From: Bacteroidia bacterium
Lineage (GTDB): Bacteria > Bacteroidota > Bacteroidia > J057 > JADKCL01
Assembly (NCBI GenBank): GCA_020635905.1
Contig: JACJYV010000002.1
Span: forward strand, 186,001 to 250,000
DNA: 64,000 nt
Direction of reading: 5' to 3'
This document shows positions 9,315-18,318 of this stretch, one piece after another; position 1 is the stretch's first letter; every line of letters starts with the position of its first letter. Below the pieces are notes generated by a model that saw only the letters and a list, made by a program, of their open reading frames with translations, was not told where the DNA came from and made no database searches. Both the position numbers and the translations under genes were made by a program.

Positions 9315-10310
9315 TTGAAGAAATTTGGGATAATATTTTTTGCATTCCTTCTACTCCTGCTCAGTTGCGAGCAGCCGCAGCCCTGGCCTAACCGGCCTGA
9401 GCCCTGCTCAGACATCACTTATTTTCAGTTGAGCACAGCTGAATACGACCGCATTTACAGGTCCATGTTTTCTCCCAGCCCTATTGGCCCTTTTTTTTAT
9501 TTCGTTGAAGATTTCACTTTTGCCAATCCCGTTTTCAACCCCAATAACCCCTACGAAATGGCCTACATCCGGGAGGACGAAAACAAATCTGGAATTGAGG
9601 ACGAAATCTGGACCTTCAATTTTTGCACTGGCAGGGCTCAGAAGCTGGCGGACAATTTTTATTACAATCTCGATTGGGGAACCAATGGCTGGCTGCTTTA
9701 TACAGGTACTGGCCATCAAATCTTCAAAATCAAGGCCAACGGGGACAGCCTGACCCAACTGACAAACAAGTCAGGCTACAACAGAGCGGGAAAATGGAAC
9801 CCATCAGGAAATCTCTTTTCCAACGACCGAAGCTCTGGGGCAGAAATTGCGAATGTGGATGGACTGGTTGTGAAAAAAATTACCACTAACCCATTCGGGC
9901 CCATTGATTGGATGGATGACACCACCCTTTTCGGCTGGCGAACCAATAACTTTTATTCACTAAGTCTGAATTCAGAAACTCTCACCAGATTGAATTCTTC
10001 CTGGACCTGTTCTACCTGCCCCTATGCCCTCGACCAATCCACCCGAGCTTGCTATTTATCCCAAACCCATGCCCCTCAATTATTACTCAAATACCATTTG
10101 GATGGAAGCAACCGGGTGGATACAGTGTTGCATACCGCAATCAGCTATCAATTGTATGCGGGTGACTACCAGCCTGAAACCGACAAACTAGTTTTTGGAT
10201 TGTCCCGGCAATTCTGGAAAGATTCTATCCTGAATCAGCGTTACCTTCATAGAGATATTTTGATCATGAATGGAGATGGCTCGGGTCAACGCATTGTAAA
10301 TCTGGAATAG
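9315..10310 (+). CDS. Propeller-type lipoprotein, second tandem copy
   Basis: Close paralog of the gene at 8310, read from TTG with the signal KKFGIIFFAFLLLLLSC and the same CEQPQPWPN start of the mature protein. The blade region around NGWLLYTGTGHQIFKIK is nearly identical in protein and DNA to the first copy, while the flanking blades differ clearly, a pattern expected from gene conversion. It is 6 nt downstream of the previous stop and 6 nt upstream of the truncated third copy. It is probably anchored in the inner or outer membrane facing the periplasm. No enzymatic motif is seen. Confidence 0.8.
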   Translation: MKKFGIIFFAFLLLLLSCEQPQPWPNRPEPCSDITYFQLSTAEYDRIYRSMFSPSPIGPFFYFVEDFTFANPVFNPNNPYEMAYIREDENKSGIEDEIWTFNFCTGRAQKLADNFYYNLDWGTNGWLLYTGTGHQIFKIKANGDSLTQLTNKSGYNRAGKWNPSGNLFSNDRSSGAEIANVDGLVVKKITTNPFGPIDWMDDTTLFGWRTNNFYSLSLNSETLTRLNSSWTCSTCPYALDQSTRACYLSQTHAPQLLLKYHLDGSNRVDTVLHTAISYQLYAGDYQPETDKLVFGLSRQFWKDSILNQRYLHRDILIMNGDGSGQRIVNLE

Positions 10311-10316
10311 TCGGCA

Positions 10317-10541
10317 TTGAAGAAATTTGGGATAATTTTTTTTGCATTCCTTCTACTCCTCCTCAGTTGCGAGCAGCCTCAGCCCTGGCCTTACCAGCCT
10401 GAGCCCTGCTCAGACATTCAGTATTATCAAACCCTGTCCAAAAGGAAAGTAAACCCTTGTCAAAAAGATAGGAAACCTATTTCAGGGAGGGACAAGAATC
10501 CAATCATTGGTTCAAAAACAAACTCCTATTGGCAAGATTGA
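10317..10541 (+). pseudogene. Truncated third tandem lipoprotein copy
   Basis: The first ~38 codons repeat the signal peptide and CEQPQPWPYQPEPCSDIQYYQ start of the two preceding genes, then homology stops at about 10430. The following ~36 codons are basic, unrelated sequence up to a stop. The break looks like a deletion or an insertion that removed the propeller. It could still make a short lipopeptide, but I regard it as a remnant. Confidence 0.75.
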
Positions 10542-10663
10542 GGAAATTAAATTGACATTGAAGGATATTGAAAATATGAATGATTATTTATCCCCTACAA
10601 CCCTTATAATATTTTATTTCAAAGGTTGAATGGTAGCAAAGTTTAAAGGTTCCTTCTGTTAAT

Positions 10664-10992
10664 CTAAATATCTCTATCAATTGAATTAATAAAAGTCCCT
10701 CTCCAATACTCAACCGTAATCGTGATATCCCCATTCGAGTAAATGGCAATTTGAAATTCTTGCTTTAATACTCATTTTGTAATACCTGAAATGGCGTATT
10801 CAGCGGTACCTGGGCTTCATACAGCACCCGGTAAACATAGCTGATTGGAATTGAGGGCGGAGGTGTTTGAATTTGTTGCTGGCTGGGACCCGAAACGGTG
10901 CCGGTGGTAGTGGTGGTCTGGGCCTGAAGAGAAAACGCGGCACAAAATAATAAGCCAAACAAGCAGAGGGCCTTGCAAAGTAACTTTTTCAT
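10664..10992 (-). pseudogene. Frameshifted second copy of the small secreted protein
   Basis: The first 75 codons (10992 down to 10765) match the protein at 2655-2990 closely, including signal peptide, Thr run and YVYRVLYEAQVPL, and then hit a stop (…LQNEY). Past that point the matching 3' part continues in another frame (AIYSNGDITITVEYWRG, compare GVYPNGEMSFRVEYGGN in the intact copy) to a stop at 10664-10666. A single small indel near 10765 explains it. The truncated product would still be exported. Confidence 0.75.
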
Positions 10993-11020
10993 CGGGTTGG
11001 TTTAAATTTTCAATAAGCAC

Positions 11021-11084
11021 CCTCAATATCGGGATTTTTGGCGGGATGGGGAAATGATTTTGTGGGGTGGAATTAGGAGGATAG
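11021..11084. repeat. Second copy of the 64-bp upstream block
   Basis: Nearly identical to 3018-3081 and placed at the same distance upstream of the frameshifted secreted-protein copy. Confidence 0.6.
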
Positions 11085-11368
11085 AACGATTAGATATAAT
11101 CAACTCTCTAAACTTCCAATTTGCTGAAATTTTAAAGTGCCTGGTTTCTAACAATTGTCAAAACACAATCTACACCACTTTGGTGGTGGAAAGTGAAAAA
11201 CTTCCATTTGCCTTTTTGGGGAGGAGAACCGCTTGGCTCGTTTACTTTGAATCCTGATTTTTTCTTTTTCTGATCGACTTGTAAACCCAAACCCCTGCTC
11301 AGATCAGCGCACCGCCAATCAGCAGAATTTGAAACACCCCCCAAAGGATTAGTTTCCAGTTTACTATG

Positions 11369-11478
11369 GTCCGGGGAAAGTGGTATAATTCAAATGCGGA
11401 AATAAATTTCCGCCTTTTTCATAATTTTGAAGTTACCACACTCTAAAACTATGCGTAAATCTACCACTTTTCCCGGAC
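11369..11478. repeat. MITE-like element with 16-bp inverted ends
   Basis: GTCCGGGGAAAGTGGT (11369-11384) and ACCACTTTTCCCGGAC (11463-11478) are inverted repeats with one mismatch, 110 bp end to end. TTACT sits just outside on the left and AGTAA on the right, extending the symmetry. Inside is a perfect 8-bp hairpin (GCGGAAAT/ATTTCCGC, 11396-11413) followed by CTTTTT, which could terminate transcription. No transposase is inside, which fits a miniature inverted-repeat element. Confidence 0.55.
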
Positions 11479-11797
11479 AGTAATAAAACCAAGTATAAAA
11501 ATCGCCCCTTGATTCAATTGAAGGGTAATAATCTGATCTTAGTTGTCGCAGGTTTTCAAGATGTTCTGCACCCGAATATTGCGTACCTTGAGTTCCTATC
11601 AATTCTTGATTGGGCTGCGCTTTCTTCACCTGCGTCCGGATTGATTTTCATCATTTTTAGACTTCCTCAAAATAAGGAACCCGCATCCTTTTTAACCTAG
11701 ATGCCTGCTGACGGTGCATTCTTCCCCCTTCGGGGGTGGGGCAGGATTCTGACAGAAGGCGAACCTCAGAGAAAGTCTCCCGAAACGGGGGGCTTTT

Positions 11798-12601
11798 TTA
11801 TGGGGTGGGGTTCGATTTCCCCCGGCCAGGCATCCCCACCTCAATTTTTTCAATCTTCACCTCCCCTGCCTGCATTTCGACCCAGGTAAAAAACACTTCG
11901 CTGCCCTGGGCACCCATGCCGGTGCGCACGGTGATCATGCCATCTTTTTCCCCTTTGAATTCTCCTTCACCATAATCTCCGTCGAATACATAATCCACCT
12001 GTTCAAACCAGGGTTGGAGGTCTTCCCAATCGTAACCTTTGAGGTGCATGGTGGGCATGCGGGTATAATCTTTTTTTCCTTTCATCCAGGGTTGATGGTG
12101 GGTGAATACGAGCAGGGGAAGATTGGTATCACTTTGAGCCAGGGAGGTCTGGAAATGCAGAATGATGCCCGAAAGGGAGTCGTTGGAATTGTAAAGGAGG
12201 TAATTGGCGGCCCGGTCTTTGAAAAAGGTCTGGTAATACCCAATGCGTTGCCCGTAAGCAGCCCAGGATTTTTGCAGGTTGCTGTCCACGCCCGCGGAAA
12301 CTTCGTTGACATACATGAGGTCGTGGTTGCCAGGGCTGTAATAAATGGGGCAACCCGCTTTCTGAAAGCCTTGCTGGGCCCGTTTCCATTCCCAGTCCAC
12401 ATTGGTCCAGACCATGTCGCCGAGCACAAACAGGTAATCGGGTTCGCGGCGGTGAATTTCCTCCATGAGCTGGTTGAATGCGCTGGTATCGCGGGCCACG
12501 TAATAGGTGTGACCAATCACGGCGAAGCGCACGGGTTGGGGATTTCCACAGGAAAAAAGCAGCAGGAGGAGGAAGCCCAGACCGGGAAGGATCTGTTTCA
12601 T
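11798..12601 (-). CDS. Calcineurin-like phosphoesterase lipoprotein
   Basis: A 267-residue protein with a lipoprotein signal (LLLLLFSC) and a metallophosphoesterase fold. Visible motifs are VLGDMVW, PGNHDLM and FTHHQPW. Two classic metal-site motifs are altered: the opening DxH is replaced by IGHTYY, and the final GHxH by DGDYGEG. I recall a subfamily ending in a GDxG-type motif, so this may be normal for it, but it could also mean altered metal binding. The substrate is unknown. It sits 6 nt downstream of the DAHP synthase gene and is probably co-transcribed with it. It would be anchored in a membrane facing the periplasm. Confidence 0.75.
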   Translation of the reverse strand: MKQILPGLGFLLLLLFSCGNPQPVRFAVIGHTYYVARDTSAFNQLMEEIHRREPDYLFVLGDMVWTNVDWEWKRAQQGFQKAGCPIYYSPGNHDLMYVNEVSAGVDSNLQKSWAAYGQRIGYYQTFFKDRAANYLLYNSNDSLSGIILHFQTSLAQSDTNLPLLVFTHHQPWMKGKKDYTRMPTMHLKGYDWEDLQPWFEQVDYVFDGDYGEGEFKGEKDGMITVRTGMGAQGSEVFFTWVEMQAGEVKIEKIEVGMPGRGKSNPTP

Positions 12602-12607
12602 GGCAGG

Positions 12608-13687
12608 TTATTCTCCCTGAATGTCGATGGATTCGAGGTGTATGATGGAGAATAATTTCTGGACAAAATCCCCGTCCACCCCGAGTTCGTCGGCTTTGCG
12701 GGTTACGTGTTCCACGATCTCAGCCCAGCGGTTGTACTGGTAGAAAGGCAAATTATTCTCCAGCTTCAGCACCCCAATGCGTTTGGAAATCTCCATGCGC
12801 TCGGCCAGGACCTCCATGAGCCGCTCGTCTGCTTCGTCGATGGCCGCCCGCAGGTATTGCATGCGGGTATGGTAGGTAAGGTTAGAGGTGGTGGGTTGCT
12901 TGAAACGCAGTTTGGCCAGCAGGTCGCGCAGATCTTTGGGGGTCAGCTGCTGTTTGGCATCTGAGAGGGCCCTGGAAGGATCAACGTGAGATTCGATCAT
13001 GAGGCCTTCGTAGCCAAGGTCAAGGGCTTTCTGGGAAATGGTGTAAATGTATCCGCGCACGCCTGAGATGTGGCTGGGATCGCAGATCAGGGGTATGTCG
13101 GGAAATTTGGCTTTGAGGTCAATGGGGATTTCCCAGAGGGGTGAGTTGCGCAGCACGGTTTTGCCGTAAACGGCAAAACCCCGGTGACAGGCCATGACTT
13201 GTCCCACGTCGGCCCGCAGGATGCGCTCGAGGGCACCCACCCACAAATCCAGGTCCGGATTGATGGGATTTTTCACCATGACAGGCACTTTCACACCTCT
13301 CAGGGCATCGGCAATTTCCTGTACAGTAAAGGGGTTGACGCTGGTGCGGGCCCCGATCCAAAGCATGTCCACATCGTGTCGCAGGGCAGCCTCTACGTGG
13401 CTGGTATTGGCCACTTCGACGGCAGTTTTCATGCCGAATTCGCTCTTCACAGTCTGCAACCAGGAAAGGGCCTTTTTGCCGACTCCGGCAAAACTGTCGG
13501 GATTGGTGCGGGGTTTCCAGATGCCGGCCCGGAAATAGGATATGCCCTGATCGGCCAGGCCGCGGGCAGTGTCCAATACCTGTTGCTCAGACTCTGCGCT
13601 GCAGGGACCCGAGATCAGGAGGGGGCTGAACCCCTCTTCTTCCCCGGTCAGTGATCCGGGCTTTGTATCCGTGAGAGAAAGTGACAT
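12608..13687 (-). CDS. Bifunctional DAHP synthase / chorismate mutase
   Basis: A 359-residue fusion enzyme of aromatic amino-acid synthesis. Residues ~20-255 are a class I-beta type DAHP synthase (ISGPCSAES, RAGIWKPRTNPDSF, VMVKNPINPD, CHRGFAVYG, ICDPSHISG, IESHVDPSRALSDAKQQL), condensing phosphoenolpyruvate and erythrose 4-phosphate. Residues ~270-355 are an AroQ-type chorismate mutase (YLRAAIDEADERLMEVLAERM … ISKRIGVLK), converting chorismate to prephenate. The synthase-mutase order is the usual one in Bacteroidota, and the mutase part may mediate feedback control by prephenate. The first ~15 residues are a variable tail. It is divergent from the TPR gene at 13842. Confidence 0.93.
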   Translation of the reverse strand: MSLSLTDTKPGSLTGEEEGFSPLLISGPCSAESEQQVLDTARGLADQGISYFRAGIWKPRTNPDSFAGVGKKALSWLQTVKSEFGMKTAVEVANTSHVEAALRHDVDMLWIGARTSVNPFTVQEIADALRGVKVPVMVKNPINPDLDLWVGALERILRADVGQVMACHRGFAVYGKTVLRNSPLWEIPIDLKAKFPDIPLICDPSHISGVRGYIYTISQKALDLGYEGLMIESHVDPSRALSDAKQQLTPKDLRDLLAKLRFKQPTTSNLTYHTRMQYLRAAIDEADERLMEVLAERMEISKRIGVLKLENNLPFYQYNRWAEIVEHVTRKADELGVDGDFVQKLFSIIHLESIDIQGE

Positions 13688-13841
13688 TTACTGAGGCATT
13701 GGACCCATATAACTGACAAAGTTAACCAAAGTTTCCGGTTTTTTTATTCCCGGTCATTTTCCATTTAAATTCACAGAATAAAATGAATTAAAACTGTTTT
13801 TCGTTAGGATTTAGTAGCCGGAATTTCCATTTTCGTTTATC

Positions 13842-14978
13842 GTGAAACTGCTCAGACCCATTCTATTTCTTTTGTTGATTATGACCTTTTCCCTGCGGGG
13901 AATGGGCCAAAGTGCGGTTGCATCCATCGACAAAGGGGTAAAGTTTTACAACTCCGGACAGTATAATGATGCGATGCAGCATTTCCGGGATGCGTTGCAG
14001 TTTGAACCCAACAATGAAGATGCCACGCTCTATCTGGGCCTGTGTCTGGGGCAAAAGAAGGATTATAAAGGCGCCTTCAAACAATTCAAACTGGCGGCCA
14101 AACTTAACCCTAAAAATGCGGAGCCCTGGTTGCACCGCGGGCTGCTGGAACAGGAAATGGGCAAATTCAAACCTTCCCTCCGTTCGTATGATAAAGCACT
14201 GCGGATCAAACCCGATTATGCGGATGCATGGTATAATTCGGGGGTGGTGTACTTTCACCTGAAAAAGTGGAATGAATCTGCCGAAAACCTGCGCAAAGCC
14301 GCCGATCTCGATCCCCTCGATCCCGATCCCATTCTGCAACTGGGCAATGTGGGTTTTCAGACGGGCGATCTCAAAACAGCCATTGATTATTATACCCAAA
14401 CCCTCGAGCTGAACGACAAGCAGTTTGTGGCCTGGTTTAACCGTGCGCGTTCCCTTTCCCATCTGGGTGATTTGTACGGGGCACTCAAGGATTATACCGC
14501 GGCTTTAGAGATTTCCAAAGATTATGACACCTACCTCAACCGCGGGATTGTTTCCACCCAGTTGAATCTGCCCAATGAGGCCATTCAGGATTTCAATCAG
14601 GCCATTGCCCTGGATACCAACCGCTCAGAGGCTTTTTATAACCGGGGCTATGTCTATTTCAAGACCCGAAACAGCGAGCCCTCCCGGCTTGATTTTCGCA
14701 AGGTCGTATTCCGTGACCCGGCCGACCCTGAGGCGTGGTATTTTCTGGGGCGCATTGCGTTGCAGGAAGGCGACCACGATAAGGCTTTGGTTTTGTTTAA
14801 TAAATCCATCGAGGCCAATAAAAAGTATGGACCTTCGTGGCTGCAGCGGGGCGATACCCAACTGGCCATGCTGGAGGAGAAGGCTGCCTGCAAGGATTGG
14901 AAAAAAGCTTTCAAACTGGGAGATCCTGATTTGAAACGGGCCGCCACGGAGCGGATGCAGATGCATTGCGGGAAGTGA
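13842..14978 (+). CDS. Exported tetratricopeptide-repeat protein
   Basis: A 378-residue protein starting at GTG, with a signal peptide (LLRPILFLLLIMTFSLRGMGQ) followed by about ten TPR units from residue 25 to the end. Typical units are AMQHFRDALQFEPNNEDATL, SLRSYDKALRIKPDYADAWY and AIQDFNQAIALDTNRSEAFY. TPR arrays mediate protein contacts; there is no enzymatic domain, so it is probably a periplasmic or outer-membrane scaffold. It stands alone, divergent from the DAHP synthase gene with a 154-bp shared upstream region. The partner is unknown. Confidence 0.85.
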   Translation: MKLLRPILFLLLIMTFSLRGMGQSAVASIDKGVKFYNSGQYNDAMQHFRDALQFEPNNEDATLYLGLCLGQKKDYKGAFKQFKLAAKLNPKNAEPWLHRGLLEQEMGKFKPSLRSYDKALRIKPDYADAWYNSGVVYFHLKKWNESAENLRKAADLDPLDPDPILQLGNVGFQTGDLKTAIDYYTQTLELNDKQFVAWFNRARSLSHLGDLYGALKDYTAALEISKDYDTYLNRGIVSTQLNLPNEAIQDFNQAIALDTNRSEAFYNRGYVYFKTRNSEPSRLDFRKVVFRDPADPEAWYFLGRIALQEGDHDKALVLFNKSIEANKKYGPSWLQRGDTQLAMLEEKAACKDWKKAFKLGDPDLKRAATERMQMHCGK

Positions 14979-15246
14979 GGGTGGTACGGTTTTCAGTTTA
15001 CGGTTTACGGTTACAAACGAAAGCTTCCGCTTCGGGTTGGGGTTTTAACCCAAAGTCATAAAGTTCACAGAGATTTACCTGATTCGGGTTGCTTTTAGGG
15101 AAGCATCCGCCACAGGATAGGATCCACAGGTCACAAAGATTTCTCCTGGCCTTGCCAATTCTGAAGGTTCGAAGGCAGGACGAGCGGGCTCCCTTTTTCT
15201 AAAGGAGTGACCATACCCGAGGCTCGCAGCTTAAAGCTAAAATCCC

Positions 15247-18126
15247 TTAGGGAATTTTGTAGGCGAAGCCGAGGGAGAAAATCTGTCCTCTTTTGCTTTC
15301 AGAGAAGGTTACGTCGGGGAGACCGTCGCGGCGGTAAACGCGCTTGAAGGCGGGGTTCAGGAGGTTCTGGGCACGGAAGGTCAATGACCAGTATTCTCCC
15401 AGCGACTTGGACACGTAGAAGTCCAGGCTGTTGCGGGGAATTTCGTAGATGTTGGGCGTACCTTTGGAGCCAACGGCTGCGATGCGGGGTCCGAATACGT
15501 TGAAGACGAGGCTGCTGGTAAGTCCCAGGGTGTCGTTGGTGTAGGACATTTCCGCATTCACGGTGAAGGGAGACTGGCCAAACATGGGCCGGGTGTCTTT
15601 GGCGCTGGGGTCGGTCTCGCGGATGGCGTACAGCTCGGAAGGATCAATGGTATAGGCAGAGTGGATGAGGCTCATGTTACCTCCCACCCGGAAATTTGCC
15701 AGTTTGGGGTGAATGAAATCCAGTCCTTTTTTGAATTCCACTTCAATTCCGTACAGTTTGGCGTTGTCCACGTTGCGCAGATTCAGCTCGGTATTGGCCG
15801 CAGAAGGAGCCACCACCCGTTCAATGGGATTGGTGAAATTTTTGTAGAAGGCGCTGAAGGAGAAAATCTCCATGGAGCGGGGATACATTTCCCAACGCAG
15901 GTCCAGGTTATCGACCAGGGTACGGGTCAGGTTGGGATTGCCCACCAGGGCATAATCACCCACGAAGTCGAAGCTGGCAAAAGGAGCCAGTTCCCGGAAG
16001 AAGGGACGACCAATGGTGCGGGTCACGCTGGCGCGGATGTTCATATTCTCCCGGGGAGAATAAATCAGATTCACAGAAGGAAGCACGTCGTGAGCCACAA
16101 TTTCTGCCGCGGCCAACTGACGGTCCAGACTGGCTACGTGGATGAAAGTTCCTTCGTAGCGTGCTCCCAGAATGGTTTTCAGTTTGGGGGTAACGGGCAG
16201 GATGGTCATGGCGTAGGCCGCCATGATCTTTTGTGATCCGTCGTAGTTGTTGCGGGCCTGGGTGGCATCGTTCACAACGTTGCCGTAGTTGTAAATGGTG
16301 CCGCTGGGGGTCTGGGTGGTGCCAATGACTCCCATGTTTTCCTGTGAAAGGTAGTCGGCGGGATCTCCGTTGTAGTTGATGTTGCCGGATACGTTGACGA
16401 TTTCGAGGCGACGCTCGCGGAAGAAGCGGTCACGCATGGTGTAGGCTCCGCCGAATTTCAGCTTGCTTTCCAGTCCTTTCCACTGGTTGAAGGGCAATTC
16501 GAAATTGACCCGTGAATCCAGGTTATTTTCCTGCAGATCGCGGTAGAATCTGGAAGGGTTATTATACAAGGCGGGCTGAAGCTGGTAGATGGTGTCACCG
16601 TTCAACACGTGGTAGTCGTTGGAGAAAAAGCGCAGATCAGGGGTCTCCTGGCGGGAAATGGAATAGGATCCGATCCAGTCGATTTTGAAGTTATTGGCGT
16701 TGGCAAACAGGTGATCGCCCTGGGCCTGCATGACATTGATGGAACGCTGCAGGTAGCCCACGGTGCGGGTCTGGAAGGTAAGTGAAGGATCGTCTTCGGG
16801 AATGCCGCCTTCCAGGTATTTGGCAAATGATTCCCCACTCTGATTGCGGAGATAATTGAGGCTCAGTTTGTGGTTAGGGCTGGGTTTGAAGGAAACTTTG
16901 GCCATTCCACCCAGCAGCACTTCACGCGATCCTTCAATCTTATTGAGGTTGCGGTCTTCGATCAGGGTAATGTCGTGGGCTGCAGAGTCATAGATGGCAT
17001 GGTAACGGCCTTCTGTACCACGGTCGAAGTAGTTTTCACGCAGGCGGTAAGATACGTTTGCGATGAAGCCGAGGGGCTTGTCACCTCCAACCAGCCATTG
17101 ATTTCCGATGCTGAAATTGTGGCTTTGATTGAGGAAGGAGTTTTTCTGAACTGGATTTACCGGGGTGGTCAGCGATTTGCTGGCAGCGTCGAGGGTGGCA
17201 GCCACTTCAGGATCTGAAAAGGAAAGGCTGGGCACTTTGCCCTGGTTGATCACGGCCGGAAAGGCGCGGGTGCCGTCGTCCATGCCGAGCCAGTCGAGGC
17301 TGCTGCCCTGGTCGAGGGCCAGGTTGTTGCGCAGGGAAGCCTGGGTGTTGAATCCCAGGGTGGTGGAGTAGCGCACGGTAAATTTGTCGGGGAAATCGCG
17401 GGTTTCGATGTTTACCAGACCACCAGTAAAGCTGGCCGGCAGATCGGGGGTAAAGGTTTTGTAAACCGTGAGATTGTCGATCAGAGAGGTGGGAAAAAGG
17501 TCCATCTGGATGGTATTCCTTTCGGGGTCCAGACCGGGAATCTCGGCACCGTTGAGGAAGCCTTTGTTGTAGCGGTCTCCCAGACCGCGTACGTAGATGT
17601 ATTTGCCATCTTCCACGGTCAGGCCTACGATCCTGCGCACGGCGGCGCCAGCATCCGAGTCGCCGGTACGACGCAATTGTTGATTGGATATGCCATCCAC
17701 CACGTTTACGGAGCGTCTTTGCACCACCAGCATGCGGTTTTCGGTGCTGTTGTCAACTTTGGCAGTAAGGACTACAGTATTTTGCTCGCCTTCATCGCCC
17801 AGATCTGGATTCATGATGAAGTCGCGGGAGTAGATGTCTCCGGTCTTTACTTCTATGTTCTGGACTTCCAGGGTCAGGTAATTCAGGTAGCTGATCACCA
17901 GGCGGTATTTTCCGGCGGCCACATTGGCGATGTTAAAGTTGCCTTCGAGATCAGTGTAAGCCCCACCCCTGAGGGTACTGTCCTGAAATATGCGGACCGT
18001 GGCACCGATCATTGCTTCCCCATTATCCCCGTCGGTTACCCTTCCGCGGATGGTGCCCTGGGCAAAGATGCTGGTCAGGGCGAAGAAGAAAGCGGTAAAA
18101 AGCAGTAATTCTTTGATTTTCATCAT
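15247..18126 (-). CDS. TonB-dependent outer-membrane receptor
   Basis: A 959-residue receptor. It has a signal peptide (residues 1-22), a carboxypeptidase-regulatory-like beta domain (about 23-105, GTIRGRVTDGDNGEAMIGAT), a TonB plug (about 130-245, with YIYVRGLGDRYNKGFLNGAE and TGGLVNIETRDF) and a long beta-barrel ending in IFSLGFAYKIP. It imports a ligand through the outer membrane using TonB energy. The lipoprotein genes at 18319 and 20142 lie upstream in the same orientation, and such receptor/lipoprotein pairs usually act together on one substrate. The plug type is not that of SusC, and no SusD partner is present, so a glycan is not implied. The ligand is unknown. Confidence 0.88.
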   Translation of the reverse strand: MMKIKELLLFTAFFFALTSIFAQGTIRGRVTDGDNGEAMIGATVRIFQDSTLRGGAYTDLEGNFNIANVAAGKYRLVISYLNYLTLEVQNIEVKTGDIYSRDFIMNPDLGDEGEQNTVVLTAKVDNSTENRMLVVQRRSVNVVDGISNQQLRRTGDSDAGAAVRRIVGLTVEDGKYIYVRGLGDRYNKGFLNGAEIPGLDPERNTIQMDLFPTSLIDNLTVYKTFTPDLPASFTGGLVNIETRDFPDKFTVRYSTTLGFNTQASLRNNLALDQGSSLDWLGMDDGTRAFPAVINQGKVPSLSFSDPEVAATLDAASKSLTTPVNPVQKNSFLNQSHNFSIGNQWLVGGDKPLGFIANVSYRLRENYFDRGTEGRYHAIYDSAAHDITLIEDRNLNKIEGSREVLLGGMAKVSFKPSPNHKLSLNYLRNQSGESFAKYLEGGIPEDDPSLTFQTRTVGYLQRSINVMQAQGDHLFANANNFKIDWIGSYSISRQETPDLRFFSNDYHVLNGDTIYQLQPALYNNPSRFYRDLQENNLDSRVNFELPFNQWKGLESKLKFGGAYTMRDRFFRERRLEIVNVSGNINYNGDPADYLSQENMGVIGTTQTPSGTIYNYGNVVNDATQARNNYDGSQKIMAAYAMTILPVTPKLKTILGARYEGTFIHVASLDRQLAAAEIVAHDVLPSVNLIYSPRENMNIRASVTRTIGRPFFRELAPFASFDFVGDYALVGNPNLTRTLVDNLDLRWEMYPRSMEIFSFSAFYKNFTNPIERVVAPSAANTELNLRNVDNAKLYGIEVEFKKGLDFIHPKLANFRVGGNMSLIHSAYTIDPSELYAIRETDPSAKDTRPMFGQSPFTVNAEMSYTNDTLGLTSSLVFNVFGPRIAAVGSKGTPNIYEIPRNSLDFYVSKSLGEYWSLTFRAQNLLNPAFKRVYRRDGLPDVTFSESKRGQIFSLGFAYKIP

Positions 18127-18247
18127 GATTTTAAAGAATTTAAATCGCCTGCAAGAACGTGGAAAGGGGTAAAAGGGAAATGAGAGAAGGGTTAATTAAT
18201 CGTGAATTTGAGTTAAGGGGATTTTGGATTTGTTCACATTAAATTAA

Positions 18248-18281
18248 ACATCGGTGAGACCTCTATGGGTCCCACCGATGT
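18248..18281 (-). terminator. Hairpin between lipoprotein and receptor genes
   Basis: ACATCGGTGAGACC and GGTCCCACCGATGT form a 14-bp stem with one mismatch and a 6-nt loop. On the minus strand it is followed by TGTTTAATTT, a weak T-tract. It could end most transcripts of the lipoprotein gene, leaving partial read-through into the receptor gene. Confidence 0.55.
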
Positions 18282-18318
18282 CAGGAGTATAAAAAGGATT
18301 TTAGGAGTCCCTTTGGGG

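Larger units (their letters stand above)
10993..11797. other. Gene-free stretch with a copied upstream block and a MITE-like repeat
   Basis: No open frame here has a recognisable protein. It contains the 64-bp block shared with 3018-3081 (at 11021-11084) and an inverted-repeat element at 11369-11478. The rest (11085-11368 and 11479-11797) shows nothing I can name. Confidence 0.5.

Noticed and set aside
11390..11629. Short minus-strand open frame
   Set aside because: It runs through the MITE-like inverted repeat and has no motif or plausible start signals.
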